A stretch of DNA of 64,000 nucleotides from Mytilus edulis. Taxonomy: Eukaryota > Mollusca > Bivalvia > Mytilida > Mytilidae. The translations under genes were made by a program, and so were the position numbers. Below, one piece after another: positions 23,905-35,399 of the stretch. Where the stretch lies: NCBI RefSeq assembly GCF_963676685.1, contig NC_092356.1, forward strand, positions 44,851,601 through 44,915,600, read 5' to 3'. Under the pieces are notes generated by a model. It was not told where the DNA came from and searched no databases. It was given only the letters and a program-made list of their open reading frames with translations. Numbering within the stretch: the stretch's first letter is position 1; each line of letters starts with the position of its first letter.

Positions 23905-24180
23905 AGTTCTCAAAGGTACTAGGCTTATAATTTGATCAACCAGACGCGCTTTTCGTCTACATAATACTCATCAGATCACAATAGTTAGAAAGCCAAACAA
24001 GTAAGAAATTGACAAGGATTGAGGACCAAAAATTCCAAAAAGTTGTGCCAAATACGGCCAAAGTAATCTATGTCTGGGATAAGAAAATCCTTAGTATTTC
24101 GAATAATTTATACTTTTGCAAAGGGATATTAATAAAAATGACCATATAATTGATATTCATGCCAAGATCGATGAAAGACC
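23905..24180 (-). repeat. Decayed hammerhead-bearing repeat, reverse copy
   Basis: Reverse relative of the 2780-3110 unit. The CTGATGA core is at 23974-23968 and 'gacgaaaagcgcgtctgg' follows, but stem I no longer pairs and stems II and III each have a mismatch. Probably inactive. Confidence 0.65.
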
Positions 24181-24612
24181 GACAAAGCCGTGGCAAAAAA
24201 AAACCTACCAAATACAGTATACAAAACGCAACATATAACTCTTAAGAATGAGCAATATGAATGGCGTTATTTCAGATAGGTTATATTTTAATAAGCTTTA
24301 TATGGGTGTCTGAAGATACATGCAAGTGTAGTTTAGACTTTTATTTATGCTACATTAAATAAATAGATAATAATTTTGACAGTTATTATAATGCGCATGA
24401 TGGTAATGATAAATACAAATGAATAATAACGATAAAAAAAATGATAATAACGATAAAAAAAAATTAATGATAACGATACAAAAAGTAAAATCACAAAAAT
24501 ACTTAACTCCAAGGAAATTCAAAACGGAAAGTCCATAATCAAATGGCAAAATCAAAATCTCAAACGCACCAAACGAATGGATAGCAACTGTCATATTCCT
24601 GACTTGGTACAT

Positions 24613-24795
24613 AAAATTGAGAATGGAAATGGGGAATGTGCCAAAGAGACAACAACCCGACCATAGAAAAAAAACAACAGCAGAAGGTCACCAACAGGTC
24701 TTCAATGTATCGAGAAATTCCCGCACTCGGAGGCGTCCTTCAACTGGCCCCTAAACAAATATATACTAGTTCAGTGATAATGAACGCATATTATT
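24613..24795 (+). repeat. Interspersed repeat family R2, fragment
   Basis: Contains 'attgagaatggaaatgggga', 'gagacaacaacccgacc' and 'caactggcccctaa'. Better copies are at 55637-56036 and 58039-58660. Confidence 0.7.
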
Positions 24796-25011
24796 ATGTA
24801 GAAAATAATTAAAGATAATAATAAAAAATATGATTGAATTAATAATAACAACATTAATAATAATAAAAAACTTAATTTCTCTGAATTTCACAACATGATT
24901 TCACATTGACTGTGCGTTGACAATCTTGCATATGTGCTTCGGAAGTACGTATTCATGATTACAAAGTCTTAACTTAATTGTCTTGTCAACAACTTATTTT
25001 AACACTCTTAC

Positions 25012-25029
25012 CGTAAGAGTTAATTTCAT
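25012..25029 (-). CDS. Probable start exon of the cysteine-rich gene, copy B
   Basis: Encodes MKLTLT and ends at ACG|GTAAG, matching the start exon of copy A in length, phase and donor. Upstream sequence (25030-25180) is also similar to copy A. It lies 3.2 kb upstream of the copy B last exon on the same strand. Confidence 0.5.
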
Positions 25030-25179
25030 GGTGAAGTTGGAACTGTATTTTGGATTGGGTGTGGTGCTATTAAGTTTACTTTTTTGTAAAATATATGTAT
25101 CATGAATAGGTATATTATGAACAGATGTTATGTAATTTATTCTACTTCATCGATGTTTAGTTCCAGGAAAACTGAAAAT

Positions 25180-27040
25180 CCTTATGTCAATAAAATTGGA
25201 ATTATAACACATATACATGTGTATATTGTCATTTTCCGAGTATGCACTAATTTTATGAGTACGCATTAGTCACCAAAAATATAAGTTTGATATGTTCCCA
25301 GTCAAAGTGCAGTTATTCTCACTAACTTTATTACAAAGAACTACTTATCTTTAAAATAGTGATTTTTTAACATAACTTGAATGTAAGTATGTCATCACAT
25401 CCGCAAAAGATTGACTCACTCCGTTGAAAAAGATTTACTCACTCCGTTAAAAAAATATACTCTGTTCAACATATGTTTGGAAGCCAATGTTACAAACTCC
25501 CATCCAAACCAATACAAATTGAAGGTATCAATTTTGACATTGTCAATCACGGACTTTTCAGACCGAATCACATTTATTTGGTAAAGATGAAAAGAAGTTA
25601 AGATCTTTACTAATACTTTTTTTGCCAACACAGGTACCCTTGCCATTAATTTAGGCAATGTCTTAAAACACGACTTAAATTTTCAATTGCAAAAACGTGT
25701 TTCGAGATCTCAATATTGATGTCTTCAAGTATAAACTTCTTGAATGGGTTATGGCGGTTATATTTCTGATGCAAATTAAAATTAAAAGATTGAATGGGCT
25801 ATGACTAAACATGCTACATCGATCTTTAAAGACCGAAAATCTTGGGTACCACATGTCAAACCTAAATGACAACTAAGTTGTTTTTCGCATAGATAAAGCC
25901 CGACTATTTTATTAAGACAAACGTAATTCATGACGATGTCAGTTAACCTTACGATCAGTTTTGTTCGCAAGTTTGTTTGCCACAGAAGAACATATGTGTT
26001 TATGTTAATCACATTATACCACTTTAACTAATTGACAAAGGAATTAATAATTGACAATTCATTTGGAAACTAAAAATGTACCCTACGACACTAATCGAAA
26101 GTCTTAAATGTTCTCCACTTAACAGTTTCATCAATCAAATCCAGATTTCAACGATATTGTGAAACAACCTAGTCTAGACAGAGTGGTTAAGATTTGAAGA
26201 CTTAAAAGAGAGGTGAGAAAAGATACCAACGAGACATTCAACCTCAAAGGTTGAAACAAACTAACAAAGCCATGCAAATTTATTTTTTCAAAACCCAGAC
26301 AAACGACATTTTCACAAAACACAACATAGAAAACTAAAGACTTTATTTGTTTCCTGAAGAAATATGACCATCTTATACCTTCATGAGTTACTTTACTGAA
26401 TATAACATCCGACTATAAAAGGTAAACGCTGATAATAAACAAAGGAACACAATTGCGTTATCAGTCAGGCTTAAATGATCATATTAGTTTCAGCTGGGAA
26501 CAATTTGTTGACTTTAGGAACATTTTTTTAAGAATATATTTTTCCATTCTAAAAGCATATATTACAATTTCCATTGTTCTAGTTGATGTTTTAATGCTGT
26601 CAATCAAAGTTTAAAATTGCAAGAAAATAGAAAAACATGTTGAGTATTGGAATCGGATATGTAGTATGCATCTCTTGGTCTTTGGAGAGATATATAGAAT
26701 AAATGTTTATAAAAACTTTAAATATAATCCAGCTTTCCACGTCTTTATCCTAAATCCCATATTTACTTCCTGTATCTCATATTCCCACATTTTACCTCCT
26801 GTATTCCACATTCACACGGTATCCAACATTTCAAAATCGTGTCCCCCCCCCCACTCCCCCCTCATGTATAGTGATAGATTACACGTTAAATCAAACTGAT
26901 TATCTTTAATATCGTTAAAGGCATGGTTTATTTATTTCAAAATGTTATGAATGTATCTGTAATTTTAAGCAATAGTGGCCACTATTCAGTATAAGTACCA
27001 CACATATCACTTAATTCCAAAACCGTTCTCTTATTTTTTT
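25180..27040. other. No gene recognised
   Basis: Open frames occur on both strands at 25416-26012 but resemble nothing and lack splice context. A reverse R4 fragment lies at about 26210-26340. A C-rich tract is at 26836-26858. Confidence 0.5.
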
Positions 27041-27070
27041 ACAGTCTTACCGTAAAAATTCAATTCATCG
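27041..27070 (-). pseudogene. Broken start exon related to the cysteine-rich gene
   Basis: Resembles the start exons at 17918-17935 and 25012-25029, including the TTACG|GTAAGA donor. Its frame reads Met-Asn-stop, so it cannot encode the signal peptide start. No associated downstream exon is visible. It suggests a third, dead copy. Confidence 0.45.
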
Positions 27071-27252
27071 TGAACCTTGTGTTATATTCTTTAAAAGCGA
27101 CACTAATGAATTTCTCAGATTATCTTTTTTGCAACATATTTGGTTCTTAGTGTTTGTAATCATGTTCTGATGTTACAGCAATGTTATTGCTAGTAATATG
27201 TTAAACGACTCCTTCTATAATGAATTACAATGGAAGTATGGATTGTGAGTGA

Positions 27253-29120
27253 CAGGTTTAGCTAGCTATAAAACAAGATTTAATCCATCATTTTCTACAT
27301 ATGAAAATGTCTGTACAAAGTCATTAATATGACATTTGTTATACATTTCTATGATGTGTGACTTTCCGTTTTGTGACTTTTCCTTGTAGTTCGGTATTGT
27401 TTTATTTATTTGTATTTAACAAGAATGATCGTTTATATAAATATACAGTGTTAATTTCCATTGTTTAAACCAAGCGTACATTTTAGATAAATAAATTGAA
27501 TGAAAACTACGGTTTTTTGTGCATTAGGATTAAAAATTCGATATGTATCATTACTTTCTTTTGTTTACAACTCTGTCATGTAGGATTTTTAATCTCCCTT
27601 AGGATTTATTTATTACCCTTAGGATTTATTTATTACCCTTAGGATTCTTTTTTATCCCACAGGATATTTTTTCTGAAATGAAATCCCTTAGGATATTTAT
27701 TTATCCTATCGGATATTTTTAATCCCATGGGATTATTTTATTAGACTAATATCCTGTAGGATAAAAAATATCCTATAGGAAATGCTTTTATTTTTCCTAA
27801 GGGATTTTTTTAATCCTAAGGGAGAAACTATATCCTATAGGATATTTTTATTCTCCTAAGGGATTTTAAATCCCTTCGGATTTAAATATCCTGTAGGATA
27901 TAAAATATATCCTATGGGATTATGACTTTATCCTATAGGATTTCTCAAAATCCTGTAGGATTTTTAAAAATCCTATGGGAGAAAAAAATATCCTACAGGA
28001 TTTTGTCACTATTTTCACTCCAGTTGCCGAACCGGGCGAGCCACACCAATTTTTTTTTTGTATTGTGTTATTTATCCCCAGAGGTACATTATTGCCAAAT
28101 TTGATGATTCTACGACAAAAAAAAAGTGTGGTTCCAATTTGAGAAGTGCAAATTAATCCAAGAACGTGTTTGTATTTTCACTGTAGTTGTTCACGGATCG
28201 TAGTCAATATAATTAAATTTGGTGCAATTGTCTATAAAACCAGGTTCAATCCACCATTTTCTTCATTATAAATGCCTGTACCAAGTCAGGAATATGACAG
28301 TTGTTGTTCATTCGTTTGATGTGATTTATTTTTTGATTTTGCCATTTGATAAAGGACTTTCCTGTTTTGAATTTTCCTCGGTGTTTTTATTTTTTTACTC
28401 TTTGTGTCTGTGTCTGTATCAGGCTATCGAGACCATTCTGGTGAATAAATACAGAATTATCTACCTTCACCTTTCAACAAGATGTAGGGTTAACCACTGT
28501 CGATTCGTTTGGGAAGCAAAATGAAATCGAAACATAATGTTAAGACTTGCAATCAGAAAGTCTATCTCGAGTTTGACAATAGTCCCCAATGTCATTTTAT
28601 AGTGATAGGAATTCATAGAGGCATTTTTTATAGACTTAGTCATTACTAAAATAGTATAATAAATGGCCATGAATTAAGCTTTGAGCCATAAAAAGAAGAG
28701 TAACTACTGAAGGAGCACACCGGTCATAGGTTTTGCTCAATCTTTATAAAACAATTTTCAGTTTTTATATTGAGATTTGTTAACTGCTTTCATCTGAATG
28801 TTTTAATCATATGTATTTGTTTAAATCTACTAAACATTAGTGTTGTGTACGTCAATTATATGTAGCAATCTCATAAAACTCAATAAAATCAGAAGAGATT
28901 AAAATATGGTCTGACACAATGTGTTTTATCATACAAGTAAGAGGTTTCACTAGCTATAAAACCAGATTGAATTCACCCTTTTCTACATAAAAAATGTCTG
29001 AACCGAGTCATGAATATGACAGTTGTTATCCATTCTTTTAAATTTGATGTGTTTAAGCTTTTGACTTTGCCATATCCGATTTAAATTTTCCTCGGAGTTC
29101 AGTACTTTTGCGATTATACT
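27253..29120 (+). repeat. Cluster of three R3 repeat copies around a palindrome array
   Basis: R3 copies occur at about 27253-27345, 28228-28400 and 28945-29120, each starting near 'ctataaaac.ag.tt'. Between the first two lies the palindrome array at 27596-28003. No gene is recognised in the cluster. Confidence 0.6.
27596..28003. repeat. Array of short near-palindromes, ATCCnnnnGGAT type
   Basis: About twenty copies of a 12-bp near-palindrome (variants such as ATCCTATAGGAT, ATCCTGTAGGAT, ATCCCATGGGAT) are separated by short A/T spacers. Early units are half-sites ('cccttaggatt'). Spacer lengths vary, so this is not a simple microsatellite. Confidence 0.85.
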
Positions 29121-29250
29121 TTTTAAATCAGAAGACTAATGTACCTGTCCCTCGTCGTTGTTAGTCTTCTTTGCGGGATCTTCTTCATTTCAAATGTATC
29201 ATCGCAAAAAAGAAAAAAGGTAGCAGAGTGGAAATTAAAATCCATACGTA

Positions 29251-29622
29251 ACATAACAAAAGACTTGATGTACGATAAAATTGAAACTGCTTAATAAATA
29301 CAGGTAGCCTTTGTGAGAAATAAATGAAGATAAAAAACATACTTTATTCAAATAATTATATATGGTGAGAGTTATAGATATATAGATCGATATTGATTGC
29401 AGGTACATGTACATTTGTACAAGGATAGATAATATTTATAAAGGTTGATGTTAATAATTTATAGTTGGAGTTTTTTTTTCTCATTTGCTTTTTCCCCGAC
29501 AAATGAGACTGTAAAAATTGGGGCCCCCTTAGTTGCTTCCCTGGGCAACTGAGGGTTGATGTAATAGGTGATTGTTAATAAAATATGTTTAATATTACAA
29601 AAAAAAAAAAAAAAAAAAAAAA
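29251..29622 (+). mobile_element. Retroposed sequence with poly(A) tail and target duplication
   Basis: A 372-bp segment ends in about 24 A residues (29599-29622), preceded by AATAAA. It is flanked by the direct repeat 'tccatacgta' at 29241-29250 and 29623-29632, extended by adjacent As. These are the marks of LINE-mediated retroposition. I could not identify the source: it has no clear tRNA-like head and no protein frame, so it may be a processed non-coding or 3'UTR copy. Confidence 0.7.
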
Positions 29623-29632
29623 TCCATACGTA

Positions 29633-32095
29633 GAAGAAAGACCATGTGCAAAATAAAAGATACCAATGCATAACTGTAGTGAACCTCAGAACCAAATGTG
29701 TTTACGTTACATTTCTATAAACGTTGCCCCAATGTCTCAGTGGTTTAATAATTCCCGGTGAATTTTACTTATTTTTAATCTCCTTTTGTAATTTCAATTC
29801 TAATTGTGATTCTTCGAAAGGTTTTGTACAGATGGTTTTTTGTTTGTTCAACTGTGTCAAATGAGGTAGAGAATATTAAAGAGAAATTAAAAATTCATTA
29901 GTCGAAGAGAAACAGACAACACCATGTAAAAAACGAGAAACAACGACACAAAATTTGTCAACACATCACTACTTTGAAAACTAAAGACGGGTCTTGAGCT
30001 ATACAGACCTCACCACACACCAGAGTAAACTCAGGTGCTCTGAAAGGGTGGTCAGATGAAGCTCCTACTTATTTATAGCATGTTGATCACATGTGAAGTG
30101 ATTAAGCATCACCCACTACCAAAAATGGTTATTAATGTCCAAATGACCAAATATTTAAAACATATGTTAATTTCATAACCACTGCCAATTAAAGTGACCG
30201 AATGTGAAATTTTGACTTTTTATGACAAAGGTTAGACAAGAGTGTGACCAGTTAAAACAACACGATCATCGATACATTCACAATCACAAAGTATAACATC
30301 AAAATAAAAGCAAGAGCAACTCGAACCAATTTAAATAAAAGCTAGAGGATATCGCAGATGCATCAGAAGTGTAAGAAGGTTCTGCTCCACATATGCATGT
30401 AACAGCCTTCAAGACTGTTGACAAGTCTCGTGCAATGACATCAGCATTAAAGAATAGGATGGATTGTAGTAATGTTAATTGCAACATTTACCAGGATATC
30501 TGTGATACAGATTTTTTTATAATGATTTACAATCTTATGATGGCGTCCGTATAAATTTGAGGATTTATTTCCTCGAAAAAATGGCTTTGAAATAGTTTCG
30601 AAGATAACGAATGGCCAAGGATTGTTGGAGATAACATAATAGGTTTAATATTATATAGTAGATATTTAGCTATATATTAGAATTAGAACATCTTTGCCGT
30701 TCAGTCATACTGTTGCCTCTTTGAATATGTCTATCTTTCTAACGCATTCCATTCACTTATCAGCAATGTTACTATCTCGTTAACCTGTAATAAACAAAAC
30801 ATTTTATCACACATTCTCTAAAATGAAAATGTTTAGCCATGGCGTTGTCAATATAAAATAAAAAGATATGGTATGATTGCCAATGAGACAACTCTCCACA
30901 AGAGACCAATTGACACAGAAATTATATGTCACCGTACGGCCTTCAACAATGAGCAGAGCTCATACCGTATAGTCAGCTATAAAAAGGCACGAACCGAAAA
31001 ATGTAAAACAATTCATACGAATAACTAGCGGCCTTTTTGTATGTACAAAAAATAAACGATAAACAAATAACATACACATCAACAGTTTAATTTCGACTTA
31101 TGCAGTTTAAATGTCCCTCTGGTATCTTTCGCACATCCTTAATAACGTTACATCAAACACGTTTTCAATGAAGACAATTACAAATCTTACACATAAAACT
31201 TCTTACATCTAACCTTAAAATTGCAAAAGATAAAGAAATATGACTCATATGAACAGATAATAGTATATATTAACATTGTCATCTGTTTTTATCAATGCAC
31301 AACACTAATGCAGCTATAATTAATACTAGTACGTTATAAAGTTAAGTATATTAGTATTTGTGATTGGTTGAGATGATATATATAGTTAAAGAAAAAAAAA
31401 CTATTGATAGATAACGAGCATATACTCTCTCCTAATCATATGAATTTGTCTTCCAACTGTTTTGATTCGTGCATCATTAATGAGTATTCTGTAGATGTAT
31501 TGCTCGCTTGCATACAAATTATTGTAAGCATTGAATCGTTGAAGCATTTTTTTTTAAAACTGGACTGATGCCTTTGCGGGTGCTCGATACGTCACTGAGC
31601 TTAAAGGTATAACAGCACCTCAGTCTGTGTTGAATTGAAATATTAATCATAATATGTACATTCTCTATAAATTTACTGTTTATAAAACAGGTAAATTGTT
31701 CGACAACTAAGGTCATTCGAACCCAAAATATTGGCTTAGCCGTTTTTCGCACATTTTTTTCGATTTTTTTTGTTTTTTAAACTTTATAACTTCTGTCTTT
31801 GTTTGCACGCCACTGATGAGTCGTATGTCGACTAAAACATTTCGGCAGTACTCAATTATCCACATGAGATCAAATTAATCACCAAACTTTGAATTAATCA
31901 GTGAAATGGCAACGAAACACGATGTTAAAGGATAAAGCTAGTTTCATTTCATGATAGATAAAACTGTTATCCAACCGTGCATGCGCTTTGTCCTTTAGTC
32001 GAAATCACATCACAATTTCTAATCTCTGTACAAGGCATGGTAAAAATATTCAGCACAAACATTAACTACTTCCAATTTGATTACTTTCGACTTAC
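29633..32095. other. Repeats; no certain exon
   Basis: Contains nested R1/R4 repeats (30830-31135) and a decayed hammerhead relative at about 31806-31850 (CTGATGA, perfect GTCG/CGAC stem II, but G12 changed to T). A minus-strand frame at 30299-30487 could be a further exon of the KY-type gene, but its acceptor is poor, so I do not call it. Confidence 0.45.
30830..31135 (+). repeat. R1 repeat inserted into an R4 repeat
   Basis: R4 begins 'agccatggcgttgtca' (about 30835-30850), is interrupted by an R1 copy (about 30851-31083), and resumes 'tttaatttcgacttatgcag...tccctctggtatctttc'. Intact R4 sequence at 18350-18420 shows the uninterrupted order. Confidence 0.65.
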
Positions 32096-32245
32096 GCATT
32101 TGAATATGTCTGATGCAATCTTTACTCGATGGTTAAATGTGAAATCTTCCATTAAATCCATTGTCCGTCTAATGTCTTCTGGTAAAAGAATAAAGCCGTG
32201 CTGCTTCAGCTCTTTTGAGAGTTCTTCAATCAACCAAACAGTATC
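32096..32245 (-). CDS. KY/hillarin-type gene, possible exon 7
   Basis: A 150-base open exon with acceptor 'catttcag' and donor TGC|GTAAG, phase 0 at both ends. It encodes a helical-looking peptide (DTVWLIEELSKELKQHGF...). It joins in phase to the exon ending at 34471. It resembles no domain I know. The next exon downstream was not found, so a transcript reaching here must continue further left. Confidence 0.5.
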
Positions 32246-32399
32246 CTGAAATGTTTTTTGAAAAAAAACTAGACCACAAGAAAACAGTTTGTTTTAAGTA
32301 CAAGCTGTGTCAACTGAAGTTCGTCCCTGCTTAAACGCTAAAACAGTTTAATGTATATAAACTCATCTTAGATACTAGAATTAAATGTTTTATTTACGC

Positions 32400-32440
32400 C
32401 AGACGCGCGTTTCGTCTACAAAAGTATTATTACACTTGAG
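32400..32440 (-). repeat. Partial hammerhead repeat end
   Basis: Reverse strand holds 'gtagacgaaacgcgcgtctggcgta', the 3' half of the hammerhead seen at 3050-3072. The CTGATGA strand is missing. A truncated relic. Confidence 0.55.
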
Positions 32441-32842
32441 TCTTTAATATGTTTCATCTATCAATAGCATGTACATATTTGTTAGACTGTGTATCAAACT
32501 GCCAGCTTTTCCTTTTCGCTCTGTAGGCTAAGAATACTTCTTACCAAGTATTTTGTCAGAAGGTTTGATGTGCAAATATCAAAGACCGTATATTTGTTTT
32601 AGTACGAAATCTTTTTAAATAGAACAAATCAAAATAAACACTTGCATAAGTTTCTGTCTTATTTGTAAGCTTTGGGTATATGAAAATTTGCTTTCTTTTT
32701 AAAACCTTGTCGATATAGCACAGGTTTCAAGCCAGAGGATAATACTCTCCAGTCAATCTTTTTGTCGTTTTAATGATTTCCCGTTTGACACATTTTAGGA
32801 AGGATATTAACCGAAATTGAATTATAAGACACCATTATGGCT

Positions 32843-33973
32843 AGCCGTTCTCGTCAAAACTATGTTTACACCCTTTTTTAAAAAAATAAAATACACACTG
32901 AGATTTAAAAACCTAAAATAACACACTGAGATTTAAAAACCTAAAATAACACACTGGGAAATCTAAATTACACACTGAGATTTAAAAAAATAAAAAACAC
33001 AAACTGAGAATTCAAACTTACACACTGAGATTTTAAAAAGACACACTGAAATGAAATAAATGGAAAAACACACACTGAGATTTCATAAATACATACTGAG
33101 ATTAATATGCAAATTACTAATGAATATTCATGAGATGAATAATTCAACAGATTAATATCTTGATCTCAAGAACTCTTGTTATTATAATGAAATGCGATTC
33201 CTTCAATCAACATTCGTAATAAATTATTTCAAGACTTAACATCGCTCATATTCATAAGTTTGTTGCCTGTAATTCAGATCATTACTACCAGTGTATCGGG
33301 ATTTTTTTTTTTAACTTAAAACCGTTTAAGCATGCATGGGTCCCTTTTCAAAAGTCTTCCAACTGTTACCCTGATTTCGCAAGGTAATCTTTTATATTTT
33401 TGTTACGTTTACATCCTAATATAGACACTTGAGTAAAATTTCCACTGCATTCTTTGTTTTTTTGCAGATTGTTCCAATGTTTTCTTATAATTTTAATAAA
33501 ATTTTTAACACTTGGTTATATTTTGTAATAAGAGTAAGTGGGTATTTTTCATGTTCATTTATTTCTAAAAAAAAATTATATAAATAATTTGGAACCAAAT
33601 CTGTCCCCTAGTTGTTTTAAGCTTGTAATAGATTCAGATTAAGTATGCTAATTAGATATGTGCGCATAAAAAGTAATTTTCAAATTCTCAGTGCGTGTCT
33701 TCAGTTTATTTATTCTAAGTGTGTCTTTTTGAAATCTCAGTGTGTAATTTCAATTCTCAGTGTGTAATTTTCAATTCTCAGTGTGTGTTTTTCCTTTTTG
33801 TAATCTCAGTGCGTCTTTATGAAATCTCAGTGTGTAATTTTTAATTCTCAGTGTGTAATTTTTAATTCTCAGTGTGTGTTTTGAAGTTTTCAAATCGCAA
33901 TGTGCTTTGTTGTAATTCTCAGTGTGTAAATTTTTCGAAAAATAGTTTAAACATAGTTTTGACGAGAACGGCT
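32843..33973. mobile_element. Terminal-inverted-repeat element with subterminal repeats
   Basis: Perfect 26-bp inverted ends lie at 32843-32868 and 33948-33973 (starting AGCCGTTCTCGTC). Inside them are many short repeats of ACACACTGAGA(A/T)TT in one orientation at the left (32890-33105) and inverted at the right (33685-33930). The middle has no coding frame, so it is non-autonomous (MITE or foldback-like). I could not define a target duplication, so the superfamily is open. Confidence 0.75.
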
Positions 33974-34470
33974 TTCCATACACCATGAGGTTGATGCCAG
34001 CAGAGTGAGTTTACTTTAACCACTATCTTCTGGTTTATTTATAATTTTTATCCTTTTTCGTATCTCTCGCTGTTAATGGTGGAGATTAACTTGTTTATCC
34101 AGGACATTATTTTGTTCTCATTTATATTGACTTTATGTAATTTTTGGGGGGAATTTCCATGTTGCTTTTCTGTCGCATGAACTTAAATAAAAAATCTTCT
34201 TTAGTTCATATCCTATATGACTGTTGGATGTAAGCATGATTAATTTATCTCTGGGCAAAATTAAATGATTTAAGCAAACTTAACTTTACGAATATTTAAG
34301 TCCTAAACTCGAGACTAGCAAAAACATGTTATAGTTACATTAAATCAACAAAATATCTAATCAACTGAAAAATGATTAGAACAAATTCTATCACTTACTA
34401 ATTAAAAGCAATATTATGTATTTCGTGGTTGTGTTTTGTTGATGAATAAAAGAAACACATGTATACATAC

Positions 34471-34745
34471 CTTTTCCTTCTTATCTGACTTGCTGAACAA
34501 TGTGAGCAGCAGATTTACTGTTTGATTAACTGCATTAGTTTTTTCGACTGTTACTTTGTTTACTGATTGTGGTCTGCTCACAGTTGCCCATGTTTCTGAG
34601 CTATCACCATGCTGTAGATAATAGATCAGTCTTTCAAGAAGATTTATAAGTCTATGTAGTCTTGCTTCATATTCCGACTGTCTTACTATGTTTGAATGAT
34701 GCAGCCGTGGATCAACAGCCACTTTTCGACCTCTGTGTAGTTTTT
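34471..34745 (-). CDS. KY/hillarin-type gene, possible exon 6
   Basis: Acceptor 'tttatttag', donor AAG|GTATGT, open throughout. It encodes a basic start (KLHRGRKVAVDPRLHH) followed by a predicted helical stretch (RLHRLINLLERLIYYLQ) and a Lys-rich end (SDKKEK). It joins exon 7 in phase 0. Its 5' phase (two leftover bases) requires exon 5 to end one base into a codon. A weak donor in exon 5 could do that, or an exon is missing. Confidence 0.5.
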
Positions 34746-35126
34746 CTAAATAAATATACAATTGAATTAGCAGAGGAAGTTAGAGTAAATTCTTTTTAAA
34801 ACTGGATTAATATGTGTCCTCTTTTATGTCAGTGTTGAATTTTTGGTTTAGGGTTATTCGACGTTATGTATTATTCAATATACATAGGTTAGTTTCAAGC
34901 ACCTCAGATTAGAAATAAAAAGAGTTCTAAATGTTAAAAAAGGCATCAAATTAATTTTGGTACCTTTATTTTGGATAGCATTGTATTGCAGTTACCGTGA
35001 TAAAAAGAAAAAAAACCCGTAAAAACGGGAAGATAACAAAAATACCTAAATCCAAGGAAAATTAATATCGGAAAGTCCCTTATCAAATAGCAATTCAAAG
35101 TTATCCTTGGTTGACCGACTGAATGA

Positions 35127-35399
35127 TTATTCTAAAAGCAATAAGATTTGTTGCCCTACATTGCTATTAAGAATGTGTTTGTGTAGCTTATTTGAAGTAC
35201 ACAAATCAAATTTAAAAAAACTTCCATTACTTTGTTTAATGTTGAGAATTGCAGCTTTTCCTCTAGCTCTTTGAACATCTAGGTCGACCTCTGTTATTTT
35301 CTTGCTAGCACAGTCCTGAATACGGAATAATATTTCGTTGACGTTCTTGCCTTCTATTGAAACATTTAACATCTTTCGAGCAGCTCTGATGCCACAGTT
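35127..35399 (-). CDS. KY/hillarin-type gene, exon 5
   Basis: Acceptor 'aattgtag' and phase-0 join to exon 4 (GAG|GTATAT donor). It encodes 90 residues beginning NCGIRAARKMLNVSIEGKNV and ending with a stop after LLLLE. The peptide is not part of the KY core; I do not recognise it. It may be the terminal exon, or may splice internally to exon 6. Confidence 0.6.
   Translation of the reverse strand, partial: NCGIRAARKMLNVSIEGKNVNEILFRIQDCASKKITEVDLDVQRARGKAAILNIKQSNGSFFKFDLCTSNKLHKHILNSNVGQQILLLLE

Larger units (their letters stand above)
21834..25011. other. Between copy B exons; repeats, no middle exon found
   Basis: Read on the minus strand for a hydrophobic exon with an acceptor and a phase-1 donor; none convincing. 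Contents are a foldback-like repeat (22618-23107), a reverse decayed hammerhead repeat (23905-24180), a short ataacgat-type microsatellite (24410-24475), a reverse R3 copy (24470-24612) and an R2 fragment (24613-24795). Confidence 0.5.

Noticed and set aside
25416..26322. Several minus-strand frames
   Set aside because: No domain, splice or start evidence; partly overlaps an R4 repeat.
27596..28003. CRISPR-like array
   Set aside because: Spacers are short A/T runs, repeats are near-palindromes of 12 bp, and the context is animal DNA.
30299..30487. Possible extra exon of the KY-type gene (minus strand)
   Set aside because: A stop lies just before its first Met and no good acceptor with a matching phase was found.
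31977..32249. Plus-strand frame over 32096-32245
   Set aside because: The minus strand has matching acceptor, donor and phase, so the plus-strand frame is a shadow.
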